From the NCBI RefSeq assembly GCF_007097525.1, contig NZ_VKDD01000003.1, forward strand, positions 248,001-312,000: 64,000 nucleotides of DNA, read 5' to 3'. This document shows, in pieces, positions 1-9,414 of the stretch (position 1 is its first letter; every line of letters begins with the position of its first letter). Under the pieces are notes generated by a model. It ran no database searches. It saw nothing but the letters and a program-made list of their open reading frames with translations, and was not told the origin of the DNA. The translations under genes were made by a program, and so were the position numbers. The stretch is from Thalassomonas sp. M1454. Its GTDB lineage: Bacteria; Pseudomonadota; Gammaproteobacteria; Enterobacterales; Alteromonadaceae.

Positions 1-2
1 TA

Positions 3-1121
3 ACCGCGGTCACCTCTCTGCAAGATTTAACTCTTAAGCAGCATCTTAAAAATTATGACTTTGCTTTACTCGGTTTTACTGTAACAGCGACAAACATCGA
101 TGATATAAAAAATATTATCCAAGCATTAAAACCATCAGTTGAGCAAATACATATTGCCATAAACAATAGCTCGTTAAATTTAAAAGATACCTTTATTAAC
201 GCAGGCGCTAGCTCTTGTATTAGTAAACCAATTACGTCAACTATTTTAGACAAATACCTTTCAACTAAAACCAAAAAGCTAATCAGTAAAAATAAGGCCG
301 CGTTTACACCTGAAAAACTACCTATAAAAGTACTCGCTGTTGATGACAACGAAGCTAATTTAAAATTGATGACTACCTTGCTGGCAGAAAAAGTAGAACA
401 TATTGTCACCGCAACCAATGGTAGAGAAGCTTTACTACTGTGCCAAAAAGAAACTTTTGCCATCATTTTTATGGATGTACAAATGCCAATCATGGATGGG
501 GTAACGGCAACGCAAAAAATTAAATTAGATTCAATGAACCTTGATACAAGCATTATCGCAGTTACAGCCCACGCTATGCCGGGAGAGAAAAACAACTTAA
601 TTGAATCTGGATTTGATGGTTATATGACAAAACCTGTTGATGAAACGATGCTTACCCACCTTATTTATGAGCATACCAATATAGAACTACCTCACCAGGG
701 CTTAGTTGACAGTCATTCACAATTAGTCGCGGTGCAAACTGAATCAGAGTTCATCGGCATATTCGATTGGAACCTTGCATTATCAAGGGCGGCAAATAAA
801 CCTGAGCTGGCCGCTGAAATGCTGACTATGTTAGTAGCCTCTCTACCAGCAACTAAATCATTGATTGAACAAAATATGAAACAAGCTGACTTACCTAGCT
901 TAGGAAGTGAAATTCATAAACTCAATGGTGCATGTTGTTATAACGGGGTGCCTAGTTTAGAGAAAATTAGCCTGCAAATAGAATCAAATATTAAAAGTGG
1001 TTTTAGTTGTGATGATATTGAGCCTGAGTTGTTAGAGCTGTTTGATGAAATAGATAAGATCCTTGAATCAGCTGATGCATTTTTTCAGCAGAACCACATA
1101 CAAGAGCTAATAGAGAATTAG
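3..1121 (+). CDS. barA: BarA/GacS-like hybrid sensor kinase, C-terminal part (5' end outside window)
   Basis: The frame is open from base 3 with no start codon, so the gene begins upstream. The visible part has three sections. The first is a degenerate receiver-like stretch ending in a CISKPIT motif. The second is a canonical receiver domain beginning KVLAVDDNEAN, with the phospho-acceptor Asp in IFMDVQMPIMDG (codon 474-476) and Lys in GYMTKPVD. The third is a C-terminal HPt domain with the phospho-His in EIHKLNGACC (codon 915-917). This order matches the end of BarA, which passes phosphate to UvrY/GacA and controls CsrA-binding small RNAs. The histidine kinase core lies outside the window, so BarA rather than another hybrid kinase is an inference from domain order. 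It faces acpS convergently. Confidence 0.8.
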   Translation, partial: TAVTSLQDLTLKQHLKNYDFALLGFTVTATNIDDIKNIIQALKPSVEQIHIAINNSSLNLKDTFINAGASSCISKPITSTILDKYLSTKTKKLISKNKAAFTPEKLPIKVLAVDDNEANLKLMTTLLAEKVEHIVTATNGREALLLCQKETFAIIFMDVQMPIMDGVTATQKIKLDSMNLDTSIIAVTAHAMPGEKNNLIESGFDGYMTKPVDETMLTHLIYEHTNIELPHQGLVDSHSQLVAVQTESEFIGIFDWNLALSRAANKPELAAEMLTMLVASLPATKSLIEQNMKQADLPSLGSEIHKLNGACCYNGVPSLEKISLQIESNIKSGFSCDDIEPELLELFDEIDKILESADAFFQQNHIQELIEN

Positions 1122-1157
1122 AAACTTAAAGGTCAGAGTTAGTGATTATTTATCTGA

Positions 1158-1538
1158 TTAACGGGATAACACCACAAAAGCTAAAGCGTACTCTTTCTCA
1201 TCAGATAAGCTAATATGAAAATGTTGAGCTTGCATTTGCTTTGCTATTTCAAGCGCTCTTCCAGTTAAAGTTAGGATCGGTTGACCACTTTCTAAATTAC
1301 TAATTTCAAAGTGTTGAAACGATATGCCATCGGCAATGCCCCTGCCAAGAGCTTTTGCTGCGGCTTCTTTCCCAGCCCAGCGCTTTGCTAAAAAACTAAC
1401 CGCTTGTTTGCTATTTTGATAGGTTTGATATTCAAGCTCTGTTAAAACTCTTATAGCCAAACGCTCTCTGGCTTTTTCAGCCATGGCTTTAATACGCCCT
1501 ATTTCAACAATATCATTGCCAATACCTACAACAGACAT
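1158..1538 (-). CDS. acpS: holo-[acyl-carrier-protein] synthase
   Basis: Transfers 4'-phosphopantetheine from CoA to the Ser of apo-ACP, which is essential for fatty acid synthesis in the cytoplasm. The 126 residues equal the E. coli enzyme in length. The Mg-binding Asp9 in VGIGNDIVEIGRI and Glu58 in AKRWAGKEAAAKALG are both present. In many Gammaproteobacteria acpS follows pdxJ; here it lies downstream of yqgE on the same strand with a gap of about 30 bp, so it may be the last gene of the gshB-yqgE run. Confidence 0.95.
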   Translation of the reverse strand: MSVVGIGNDIVEIGRIKAMAEKARERLAIRVLTELEYQTYQNSKQAVSFLAKRWAGKEAAAKALGRGIADGISFQHFEISNLESGQPILTLTGRALEIAKQMQAQHFHISLSDEKEYALAFVVLSR

Positions 1539-1570
1539 AGCTCTCTCTTAGTTATACCAATATAAAGTTT

Positions 1571-2131
1571 TTATGCATGACCAACGTCAGAAGATAAATG
1601 GCCGAGATCTATACCCAGCTTTTCTGCAGCTTTCTGCCATCTTAGTTCAATTGGTGTATCAAATAATATTTCTGCATCAGCGGGGATATTTAACCAAGAA
1701 TTTTGCTGAATTTCAGCTTCTAATTGCCCAGGTGACCACCCAGCATAACCTAAAGCAACCATAAATTTCTCAGGGGCATCATCAGTACCTAGCGCAGCTA
1801 AAATATCTTTTGATGTCGTGATCATAATATCTTTACCTAGCTCTAAAGAACTATCCCAGCCAGCTTGACTACTATGTAAAACAAAACCACGATCAGGAGC
1901 AACAGGACCGCCAGCTAATACTCGTTGACTTAATGATTCGACGTTATCGTCCTCACTGCTCTCTTTAAATTGAGAAAGTAATTCTTTTAAGCTAATGCGC
2001 ACAGGAATATTAATCACTAACCCCATAGCACCACTATCATTATGTTCACAAATATAGGTAACCGTTTTATGAAAATAAGGATCGTTCAAGCTAGGCATGG
2101 CTATCAAAAATTGATTTTCTAAACTATCCAT
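1571..2131 (-). CDS. yqgE: YqgE/AlgH family protein
   Basis: A UPF0301 protein of 186 residues (E. coli YqgE is about 187), recognised by its N-terminus SLENQFLIAMPSLNDPYF and the following GAMGLVIN motif. The molecular function is not established; it was named AlgH from an alginate-regulation phenotype in Pseudomonas. It is co-directional with gshB upstream (29 bp gap). In enterics the next gene is the Holliday-junction resolvase-like ruvX (yqgF). Here that gene is absent and acpS follows instead. Confidence 0.92.
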   Translation of the reverse strand: MDSLENQFLIAMPSLNDPYFHKTVTYICEHNDSGAMGLVINIPVRISLKELLSQFKESSEDDNVESLSQRVLAGGPVAPDRGFVLHSSQAGWDSSLELGKDIMITTSKDILAALGTDDAPEKFMVALGYAGWSPGQLEAEIQQNSWLNIPADAEILFDTPIELRWQKAAEKLGIDLGHLSSDVGHA

Positions 2132-2160
2132 AAACGCTCCTTACTCACTTTGATAAATAA

Positions 2161-3114
2161 CTACTTAGTTTGCAATTGCTCTTCAATTGCATCCATTAAC
2201 TTGCCACTAATATTAATTGGGAATGCCGCTTCTATTTCTCTGATACAAGTTGGGCTAGTAACATTAATCTCAGTAACTTTATCTCCAATTACATCTAAGC
2301 CAACAAAGTATAAGCCTCGCTTTTTAAGCTCAGGTGCAATAGTTTCTGCGATTAATCTATCACTTGCAGATAATGGACGAGCTTCGCCACGACCACCTGC
2401 GGCTAAGTTGCCACGCGTTTCACCTTGAGCAGGAATACGCGCTAAGCAATATGGCATTGGTTCACCATTAACAATCAATATTCGCTTATCACCTTCAAGG
2501 ATCTCTGGCATATACTCTTGCACCATGGCATACATACTGCCGTGATTTGTTAATGTTTCAATAATAACGCCAACGTTCGATTCACCTGGTCCCATTCTAA
2601 ATATCGAAGAGCCCCCCATACCATCGAGTGGCTTTATAATGATATCTTTATGTTCACTGTGAAAATCACGAATACGCTGGGCACTACGAGTAACTAATGT
2701 GCGCGGGGTTAAGTCTGCAAACCACGCGGTAAATAATTTTTCATTACAATCACGTAAGCTTTGTGGCTTGTTCACCATTAGCGTACCTTTTAATTCAGCG
2801 CGCTCTAACATGTAAGTGGCGTAAATGTACTCAGTATCAAAAGGTGGATCTTTACGCATTAAAACAGCATCTAAACTAGCCACTTCAATATCTTGCTTTT
2901 CTTCTAGCTCGTACCACTTTTGTGGGTTATCAAAAACGGTAACTTTTGCGGCTGTAGCACGACACTCACCTTGATCTAAATAAAGATCCTTCATTTCCAT
3001 ATAATAAATTTCATAACCACGCTTTTGCGCTTCTAACATCATCGCCATACTTGAATCTTTAACTACATTTACTGTAGAGATTGGATCCATAATTACGCCA
3101 AGTTTAATTGCCAT
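2161..3114 (-). CDS. gshB: glutathione synthetase
   Basis: ATP-grasp ligase joining gamma-glutamylcysteine and glycine to make glutathione in the cytosol. The 317 residues match E. coli GshB (316). Visible motifs are the N-terminal KLGVIMDPI, the ATP-binding KPLDGMGGSSIFR loop, and the C-terminal GLDVIGDKVTEINVTSPT segment that holds metal ligands. It lies between rsmE and yqgE in the conserved order rsmE-gshB-yqgE, all on the minus strand, which suggests one transcript. Confidence 0.97.
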   Translation of the reverse strand: MAIKLGVIMDPISTVNVVKDSSMAMMLEAQKRGYEIYYMEMKDLYLDQGECRATAAKVTVFDNPQKWYELEEKQDIEVASLDAVLMRKDPPFDTEYIYATYMLERAELKGTLMVNKPQSLRDCNEKLFTAWFADLTPRTLVTRSAQRIRDFHSEHKDIIIKPLDGMGGSSIFRMGPGESNVGVIIETLTNHGSMYAMVQEYMPEILEGDKRILIVNGEPMPYCLARIPAQGETRGNLAAGGRGEARPLSASDRLIAETIAPELKKRGLYFVGLDVIGDKVTEINVTSPTCIREIEAAFPINISGKLMDAIEEQLQTK

Positions 3115-3166
3115 TTTATTTTCCTAAATTTATTTTTTGCATCTAAGCTAATCACTATTATTGATA

Positions 3167-3898
3167 TTAGCTCAAGTCACCAAATTTACATTGTAATGCA
3201 GTAATTGCTGTTAAAGCCGCAGTTTCTGTTCTAAGCACTCGTGGCCCGAGTAAAACTTCAGTATAGTTGCCGTTACTGGCTAATTCGATTTCTTCATCTG
3301 TTAATCCCCCCTCCGGGCCGATCAACAAACGAACACGTTTAGAGCTTAATGGTAATCCCATTATCGAATGCTCAGCTCTTGGGTGTAAATTAATTTTTAA
3401 TGCTTGAGTTTCTTCATCAAGCCATTCTTGCAATGCCATAGGCGCTCTTACCTGTGGAACAACCGCTCGTCCACTTTGTTCACAAGCACTTATGACTATT
3501 TTTTGCCATTGCTGTCGCTTTTTTTCTAAACGCTCGGCGTTTAATTTTACTCCACAACGTTCAGTAAATAGAGGAGTAATAGTATTTACCCCCAGCTCAA
3601 CCGATTTTTGTAAAGTAAAGTCCATGCGATCACCACGTGATATCCCCTGACCTAAATGGATATTAAGTGGTGATTCATTGCCAATTGCAACGCCAGATTT
3701 CACTTCAGCCTTAGCATTTTTTTTATTCACTTCGGTTAAAATGGCTGGATAATCACTGCCATCACCATTAAAAAAGGTAAGCTCATCACCCACCTTTAAG
3801 CGCAAAACGCGGATAACATGACCAAAAGCATCATCAGATAATGCTGTTTCATTACCTACCGTAAATTCTGTTTCCTGAAAAATTCTAGGATTACTCAT
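3167..3898 (-). CDS. rsmE: 16S rRNA (uracil1498-N3)-methyltransferase
   Basis: SPOUT-class methyltransferase that modifies U1498 of 16S rRNA. The 243 residues are the usual length. The SAM-binding trefoil-knot motifs LLIGPEGGLTDEEI and LGPRVLRTETAA are intact near the C-terminus, and an N-terminal PUA-like region precedes them. It starts the rsmE-gshB-yqgE-acpS run. The 224 bp upstream, towards metK, hold a dispersed repeat copy and the metK terminator. Confidence 0.95.
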   Translation of the reverse strand: MSNPRIFQETEFTVGNETALSDDAFGHVIRVLRLKVGDELTFFNGDGSDYPAILTEVNKKNAKAEVKSGVAIGNESPLNIHLGQGISRGDRMDFTLQKSVELGVNTITPLFTERCGVKLNAERLEKKRQQWQKIVISACEQSGRAVVPQVRAPMALQEWLDEETQALKINLHPRAEHSIMGLPLSSKRVRLLIGPEGGLTDEEIELASNGNYTEVLLGPRVLRTETAALTAITALQCKFGDLS

Positions 3899-3978
3899 AT
3901 AGCGAAATCACTCATATAAATCATTACCTTAAAGATAAGGGCTAAGTTATTAATAAACAATAGTTAACTACAATTAAT

Positions 3979-4046
3979 ACCAAGTTGAATAAACATTCGA
4001 TCATTTTGTATCGTCTAACGACCACCTCTGATGGAGCTAATAAAAT
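3979..4046. repeat. dispersed intergenic repeat, copy 1
   Basis: This stretch begins ACCAAGTTGAATAAACATTC and shares its first 31 bases exactly with positions 54487-54517. Similarity is diffuse beyond that (TCGTCTAACGA versus TCGTCTAGCGA, then GGAGCTAATAAAAT versus GGAGTTGCTAAAAT). Both copies are intergenic and on the same strand, and neither encodes a transposase, so this looks like a non-autonomous or REP-like intergenic element. Function unknown. Confidence 0.7.
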
Positions 4047-4055
4047 AGCTATAAC

Positions 4056-4085
4056 AACAAAAAGGCCAAGTATTAACTTGGCCTT
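4056..4085 (-). terminator. rho-independent terminator of metK
   Basis: Arms AAGGCCAAGT and ACTTGGCCTT around a 4-base loop, followed on the minus strand by a T tract. It lies just downstream of the metK stop. Confidence 0.8.
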
Positions 4086-4122
4086 AAAAATAATTTATTA
4101 ACTGTCTATTATTGAGTTTAGC

Positions 4123-5310
4123 TTATAAACCAGCAGCTGCTCTTAGTGCGTCCGCTTTATCAGTTTTTTCCCAAGTAAATGCAGTAAAGGTATCATTGCC
4201 CACTGTCACTTCAAATGGCTCACGACCAAAGTGACCGTAAGCTGCAGTAAGCTGATACATAGGGTGTAATAAATCTAGCATCTTAGTGATACCGTATGGA
4301 CGTAAATCGAAATTTTCACGAACGATTTCTACTAACTTTTCTTCGCTAACTTTACCTGTACCAAAGGTTTCGATAGAGATAGACGTTGGCTCTGCAACAC
4401 CGATAGCATATGAAACTTGGATTTCACAACGATCGGCAAGACCAGCTGCAACAATGTTTTTAGCAACATAACGACCCGCGTACGCTGCACTACGGTCTAC
4501 TTTTGATGGATCTTTACCAGAGAAAGCACCACCACCGTGACGAGCCATACCACCATAAGTATCAACAATAATCTTACGACCAGTTAAACCACAATCGCCA
4601 ACAGGACCGCCAATCACAAAACGACCAGTTGGGTTAATGTGGTACTTTGTATCAGCAGTTAATAATTCTTCTGGTAATGTGTGCTTGATAATATTTTCCA
4701 TTACCGCTGTGTGTAAATCTTCTTGTGAAATATCAGGGTTATGCTGAGTTGATAAAACTACTGTATCGATTGCTACCGGCTTATTATTTTCATAAATAAA
4801 GGTAACTTGTGATTTAGCATCTGGGCGTAACCATGGTAGTACACCAGATTTACGAGCTTCAGCTTGACGCTCTACTAAACGATGAGAATAGTATAAAGGC
4901 GCCGGCATAAGAGTTTCAGTTTCATTGGTTGCATAACCAAACATTAAACCTTGATCACCTGCACCTTGCTCTTCAGGGCTTGTTCTATCAACACCTTGCG
5001 CAATCTCTGGTGACTGTTGACCAATTAAATTCATGATGCCACAAGTTTCACCGTCAAAGCCTACATCTGATGATGTATAACCAATATCACTGATAACATT
5101 ACGAGTGATGGTTTCTAAATCAACCCAAGCTTTAGTTGTAACTTCACCTGAGATAATTGCCACGCCAGTTTTAACCATGGTCTCACACGCAACACGTGCA
5201 TTTTTATCTTCAGCAATAATAGCATCAAGTACGGCATCAGAGATTTGATCTGCGATTTTATCTGGGTGACCTTCAGATACTGATTCTGAAGTGAAATAAT
5301 GTTTAGTCAT
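4123..5310 (-). CDS. metK: S-adenosylmethionine synthetase
   Basis: Makes S-adenosylmethionine from ATP and methionine, the main methyl donor of the cell. The 395 residues (E. coli 384) begin [18 protein letters not shown] with the metal and methionine site. They include the [16 protein letters not shown] signature and the phosphate loop [17 protein letters not shown]. The gene is monocistronic: it has its own terminator and a leader of about 150 bp carrying a three-box MetJ-type operator. Repression by MetJ-SAM is therefore the likely control. Confidence 0.98.
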   Translation of the reverse strand: MTKHYFTSESVSEGHPDKIADQISDAVLDAIIAEDKNARVACETMVKTGVAIISGEVTTKAWVDLETITRNVISDIGYTSSDVGFDGETCGIMNLIGQQSPEIAQGVDRTSPEEQGAGDQGLMFGYATNETETLMPAPLYYSHRLVERQAEARKSGVLPWLRPDAKSQVTFIYENNKPVAIDTVVLSTQHNPDISQEDLHTAVMENIIKHTLPEELLTADTKYHINPTGRFVIGGPVGDCGLTGRKIIVDTYGGMARHGGGAFSGKDPSKVDRSAAYAGRYVAKNIVAAGLADRCEIQVSYAIGVAEPTSISIETFGTGKVSEEKLVEIVRENFDLRPYGITKMLDLLHPMYQLTAAYGHFGREPFEVTVGNDTFTAFTWEKTDKADALRAAAGL

Positions 5311-5436
5311 AATGTCTCTTAATCTTTAATAAATTCACAAATAGATACGAATGAACAGCAAAATTAGCCCACTAATAAATCTATTTATTGATAATGGCGA
5401 GAATTCTACCCTGATTAAAAAAATAAATCTACCTTT

Positions 5437-5460
5437 TTACGTCTAGACGGCTAAACGTTT
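5437..5460 (-). promoter_or_regulatory. MetJ operator: three tandem met boxes upstream of metK
   Basis: Three adjacent 8-mers, TTACGTCT, AGACGGCT and AAACGTTT, match the met-box consensus AGACGTCT at 6, 7 and 6 of 8 positions in perfect 8-bp phasing. They lie 127-150 bp upstream of the metK start. A TAGAAT hexamer (minus strand, 5403-5408) could be the -10 element. MetJ binds such tandem boxes cooperatively in E. coli. Confidence 0.75.
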
Positions 5461-5467
5461 TTTAAAT

Positions 5468-5497
5468 AAAAAAAAGCCAACACTAAAGTTGGCTTTT
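5468..5497 (-). terminator. rho-independent terminator of pilT-pilU
   Basis: Arms AAAAGCCAAC and GTTGGCTTTT around a 6-base loop, with a T run on the minus strand, immediately downstream of pilU. Confidence 0.8.
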
Positions 5498-5527
5498 AAA
5501 GAGCATTATTAATCGCTGTTAAGCCTA

Positions 5528-6643
5528 TTAATCTAATCCATCCAATGTTGCACCTTTAAGTGCACCAACGCCACCTTGATCATTACTGCGGAGTTTGATC
5601 ATTAAGCGTAAATCGTTCGGAGAATCAGCATTATGTAATGCGTCTGTGTAACTAATATCACCAGACTCATATAAATCAAATAAGGCTTGGTCAAAGGTTT
5701 GCATGCCAAGCTCACGCGATTTAGCCATAACTTCTTTGATGTCGCCAACCGCACCTTTTTTAATTAACTCTCCAACATAAGGGGAATTAAGTAAAATTTC
5801 GATTGCCGCTTTACGGCCTTCACCATCACGAGTCGGCACTAGTTGTTGCGCGATAATACCGCGTAAGTTTAAGGCCAAATCAAATAATAACTTACCATGT
5901 TGATCAGCTGGTACTAAATGCATAATACGGTCAATTGCTTGGTTGGCATTGTTAGCATGCAGAGTAGCAATACATAAATGCCCGGTTTCAGCAAAACTTA
6001 ATGCATGTTCCATGATCTCTTGTGAGCGGATCTCACCAATTAAGATAACATCAGGCGCTTGACGAAGAGAACTTTTAAGTGCGGCATCAAATGACTCGGT
6101 ATCCATGCCAACTTCACGCTGAGTGATCATTGACTTGCCATGCTCATGCACAAACTCTACAGGGTCCTCGATGGTTAAAATATGGCCACGAGCATTACGG
6201 TTACGATAGCCAATTAATGAAGCCATCGATGTTGATTTACCTGTACCGGTACCACCAACAAAAAGCACTAAGCCTTTTTTCGACATAACCACATCTTTTA
6301 ATACCGGAGGTAAGCCAAGCTTATCAACATCAGGAATATCGGTAACAATCCTACGTACAACCATTCCAGGCATTTCACGCTGCCAAAATGCAGAAACACG
6401 GAAACGACCAATGCCTTCAACAAAAATCGCATAGTTACATTCTAAAGATTGATGGTATTCTTTAATTTGCTTCTCTGTCATCGAGCCTTCAACGATTTCT
6501 AAAGCATCTTCTTTCGTTAAAATCTTGTCATCAATAGCGGTTAGCTCACCATTGATTTTTGCACTCGGCGACATTTTCACTGTAATGAATAAATCAGATG
6601 CGTTCTGACTCACCATAGTTCTTAATAAATCATGAAAATACAT
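5528..6643 (-). CDS. pilU: type IV pilus retraction ATPase PilU
   Basis: Hexameric secretion-type ATPase that assists PilT in pilus depolymerisation at the inner membrane. Of 371 residues, the N-terminal PAS-like domain is followed by Walker A GGTGTGKST (about residues 130-138), the Asp box TIEDPVEFVHEH, Walker B ILIGEIRS and the His box GHLCIATLHANN. PilU is told from PilT by its start MYFHDLLRTMV and its longer C-terminus. It follows pilT after 13 bp on the same strand and shares its terminator. Confidence 0.95.
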   Translation of the reverse strand: MYFHDLLRTMVSQNASDLFITVKMSPSAKINGELTAIDDKILTKEDALEIVEGSMTEKQIKEYHQSLECNYAIFVEGIGRFRVSAFWQREMPGMVVRRIVTDIPDVDKLGLPPVLKDVVMSKKGLVLFVGGTGTGKSTSMASLIGYRNRNARGHILTIEDPVEFVHEHGKSMITQREVGMDTESFDAALKSSLRQAPDVILIGEIRSQEIMEHALSFAETGHLCIATLHANNANQAIDRIMHLVPADQHGKLLFDLALNLRGIIAQQLVPTRDGEGRKAAIEILLNSPYVGELIKKGAVGDIKEVMAKSRELGMQTFDQALFDLYESGDISYTDALHNADSPNDLRLMIKLRSNDQGGVGALKGATLDGLD

Positions 6644-6656
6644 AGTTATTCTCTAA

Positions 6657-7700
6657 TTAGTAAGTTTTAAATTGGTTCTTATCTGCTGCTTTTGACATAG
6701 CATCTTCACGAGTAATAAGACCTCGACTCATTAGATTTTGCAAACATTGATCCATGGTTTGCATACCGTGTGACATACCAGTTTGGATGGCTGAATACAT
6801 TTGTGCAATTTTATCTTCACGGATCAAGTTACGGATCGCCGGCACACCAATCATAATTTCATGAGCAGCAACTCGACCACCACCAATTTTTTTAATTAGC
6901 GTTTGTGAAATAACAGCGCGTAGTGACTCTGATAACATTGAGCGCACCATAGATTTTTCTTCTGCTGGGAATACATCAACAATACGGTCAATGGTTTTAG
7001 GTGCAGAAGTGGTATGTAAGGTACCAAATACTAAGTGACCAGTTTCGGCTGCGGTCATCGCTAAACGAATGGTTTCTAAATCACGCATCTCACCAACTAG
7101 AATAACATCGGGATCTTCACGAAGCGCTGAACGTAATGCTGCATTAAAGCTTAGTGTGTCACGGTGAACTTCACGTTGGTTAATTAAACATTGCTTGTTT
7201 TCGTGCACGAATTCGATTGGATCTTCGATGGTTAGGATATGGTCACGTTTATTTTCATTAATATAATCAACCATAGCGGCTAAGGTAGTTGATTTACCCG
7301 AACCCGTTGGACCAGTAACGAGAACCAAACCACGAGGGTTTTCAGAAATTTGACGGAAAATATCCGGACAGCCTAAATCATCTAATGATAAAATTTTACT
7401 CGGAATGGTACGAAATACCGCTGCCGGCCCACGATTTTGATTAAACGCGTTTACCCTGAAGCGAGCTAGATTAGGTACTTCAAAAGAAAAATCGACTTCT
7501 AAGTTTTCTTCGTATTCTTTGCGTTGACGATCAGTCATAATGTCATACACTAAAGCATTAACTTCTTTGTCTTCTAACGCAGGAATGTTAACTTTACGTA
7601 TATCGCCATCAACACGAATTGCCGGAGGCATGCCTGTTGATAAATGTAAATCGGATGCATTGTGTTCAACACTAAATGCTAATAACTCAGTAATATCCAT
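6657..7700 (-). CDS. pilT: type IV pilus retraction ATPase PilT
   Basis: Main motor for type IV pilus retraction (twitching, DNA uptake). The 347 residues show Walker A GPTGSGKST (130-138), Asp box TIEDPIEFVHEN, Walker B VGEMRD, His box GHLVFGTLHTTSA and the C-terminal AIRNLIRE motif needed for retraction. It is divergent from yggS with only 34 bp between the start codons, so the two share a compact promoter region. The pilT-yggS neighbourhood is conserved in Gammaproteobacteria. Confidence 0.97.
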   Translation of the reverse strand: MDITELLAFSVEHNASDLHLSTGMPPAIRVDGDIRKVNIPALEDKEVNALVYDIMTDRQRKEYEENLEVDFSFEVPNLARFRVNAFNQNRGPAAVFRTIPSKILSLDDLGCPDIFRQISENPRGLVLVTGPTGSGKSTTLAAMVDYINENKRDHILTIEDPIEFVHENKQCLINQREVHRDTLSFNAALRSALREDPDVILVGEMRDLETIRLAMTAAETGHLVFGTLHTTSAPKTIDRIVDVFPAEEKSMVRSMLSESLRAVISQTLIKKIGGGRVAAHEIMIGVPAIRNLIREDKIAQMYSAIQTGMSHGMQTMDQCLQNLMSRGLITREDAMSKAADKNQFKTY

Positions 7701-7734
7701 AATATCCCTAATTTATATATGTTGTAGAATAAAA

Positions 7735-8421
7735 ATGATTAATATCGCCGCTAACCTCACTAAAATTAATGAGGAAATAGAAATTGCCAGCAATAAAGCC
7801 AATCGCTCATCTGCAACCGTGAGCTTGTTGGCTGTAAGTAAAACTAAACCTTCTCAATTAGTTCAGCAAGGCTATGACGCCGGGCAACGTCAATTTGGTG
7901 AGAACTATGTTCAAGAAGCCGTAGATAAAATCCACGAACTTGCACACCTAACTGACATTTGTTGGCACTTTATCGGACCAATTCAATCAAATAAAACCCG
8001 ACTCATTGCAGAAAATGTATCCTGGGTACACAGTGTCGACAGAATAAAAATTGCAAAACGCCTTAATGAACAACGTGATAACAACATTACCCCGCTAAAC
8101 GTTTGTTTACAAGTGAATATTAGTGGTGAGCAGAGCAAATCAGGCGCCTTGATTAATGAAGTAGCTGAATTAGCAGATTATATAAACAATTGTGAAAATT
8201 TAACCTTACGCGGACTTATGGCGATCCCAGAAAACAGTAAAGATGAAGCCGTCACTCGTAAACGATTTAAACAGATGCAGACCTTGTTTAATCAATTACA
8301 GCACCAATATCCTAGTGTAGATACCCTTTCTATGGGCATGAGTGGTGATTTAGCCATAGCGATTGAATGCGGAAGTACGATGATCAGAGTAGGTACGGCT
8401 ATTTTCGGCAGCAGAAGTTAG
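7735..8421 (+). CDS. yggS: YggS family pyridoxal phosphate homeostasis protein
   Basis: PLP-binding COG0325 protein that buffers free PLP and affects amino-acid and keto-acid pools; it has no known catalysis. The start at 7735 gives 228 residues with the PLP Lys36 in LLAVSKTKP, as in E. coli. Further motifs are GENYVQEA, WHFIGPIQSNK, HSVDR and the C-terminal SMGMSGDL.AIECGSTMIRVGTAIFG. The frame is open further upstream to 7540, but that extension runs through the N-terminal codons of pilT and has no family similarity. Confidence 0.95.
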   Translation: MINIAANLTKINEEIEIASNKANRSSATVSLLAVSKTKPSQLVQQGYDAGQRQFGENYVQEAVDKIHELAHLTDICWHFIGPIQSNKTRLIAENVSWVHSVDRIKIAKRLNEQRDNNITPLNVCLQVNISGEQSKSGALINEVAELADYINNCENLTLRGLMAIPENSKDEAVTRKRFKQMQTLFNQLQHQYPSVDTLSMGMSGDLAIAIECGSTMIRVGTAIFGSRS

Positions 8422-8474
8422 AAAAGTTGACCATAGAAGCTAAGATTAAACGAATAAAAAATGTAGGTATAACA

Positions 8475-9290
8475 ATGAGTAAAGTTGCATTTATTGGTGC
8501 AGGTAACATGAGTAAAGCCATTATCGTTGGCTTAATTGAGCAAGGTTTTAGTGCCAGTAATATCATGGTCAGTAACCCGAGTGCACCTAAAAGAGAAGCT
8601 CTCGCCAAACAATATGGCCTTAAACATACCGATGATAATATCGAAGCGGCTAATTTCTGTGACACAATTGTATTATCAGTAAAACCGCATTTAATTAAAC
8701 AAGTTTGCCAACAACTTGCAAGCAAAATAGACATCAGCAACAAGTGCTTTATTAGCTTAGCTGCCGGTATCACTATCGAACAAATTCAATCGGCACTTGC
8801 TCAGCAAGCGCCAGTAGTAAGATGTATGCCTAACACGCCATCGCAAGTAGGTTTAGGCATGACAGGAATGTTTGCAAGCTCAGAGGTAACTCAAGTCCAA
8901 CATCAGTTTTCAAATGATTTGCTAGCTGCGGTAGGAAAAGTTATGTGGCTAGAAAGCGAAGCTAAAATCGATGATTTACTTACGGCATCTGGCTCAGGCC
9001 CTGCTTATTTCTTTGCGTTTATGGAAGCAATGCAAAAGCAAGCACTCGCTTTTGGTTTTAGCCAAGAAGAGGCTCGCGAGTTAATACAACAAACAGCGAT
9101 TGGCGCTGCGACTATGGTGGTTGAAAATGCTGATACCGACATAGCGACATTGCGAGAGAATGTGACATCTAAAGGTGGTACCACGCAAGCGGCTCTTAAA
9201 GTATTTAGCGATGGTAAGTTAGACGACTTAGTAAGCCGTGCAATGATCCGAGCCAAAGCACGATCAATTGAAATATCAGAAAGTAATTAA
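8475..9290 (+). CDS. proC: pyrroline-5-carboxylate reductase
   Basis: Last step of proline synthesis, NADPH-dependent reduction of pyrroline-5-carboxylate. Starting at 8475 gives 271 residues (E. coli 269) with the Rossmann motif FIGAGNMSKAI at the N-terminus, VRCMPNTPSQVG, and the C-terminal TASGSGPAYFF and TSKGGTTQAAL signatures. A GTAGGT sequence sits 6 bases before this ATG. The frame is open to 8367 inside yggS but that extension resembles nothing. It is 53 bp after yggS, in the order yggS-proC-yggT. Confidence 0.97.
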   Translation: MSKVAFIGAGNMSKAIIVGLIEQGFSASNIMVSNPSAPKREALAKQYGLKHTDDNIEAANFCDTIVLSVKPHLIKQVCQQLASKIDISNKCFISLAAGITIEQIQSALAQQAPVVRCMPNTPSQVGLGMTGMFASSEVTQVQHQFSNDLLAAVGKVMWLESEAKIDDLLTASGSGPAYFFAFMEAMQKQALAFGFSQEEARELIQQTAIGAATMVVENADTDIATLRENVTSKGGTTQAALKVFSDGKLDDLVSRAMIRAKARSIEISESN

Positions 9291-9360
9291 TTGAATCAAT
9301 TATTTAACTCTTTGTACTTACTATTTTTAACTTATCTTTTTATTTAGTTAAGTTATTATA

Positions 9361-9388
9361 ATACCAAGTTAATTAATGAACTTGGTAT
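9361..9388. repeat. perfect 10-bp inverted repeat upstream of yggT
   Basis: Arms ATACCAAGTT and AACTTGGTAT around an 8-base loop. There is no T tract, so it is not an obvious terminator. The core ACCAAGTT recurs in other intergenic hairpins of the window. Confidence 0.6.
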
Positions 9389-9414
9389 AAACCAAACCAT
9401 TTTCCGGAGTATTC

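Noticed and set aside
53-595. Long open frame on the minus strand at the left edge
   Set aside because: It is antisense to the receiver domain of the BarA-like gene, whose frame has clear motifs; no family features of its own.
7540-7734. Longer form of YggS with 65 extra residues
   Set aside because: The extension is antisense to the start of pilT and the family starts at the ATG at 7735.
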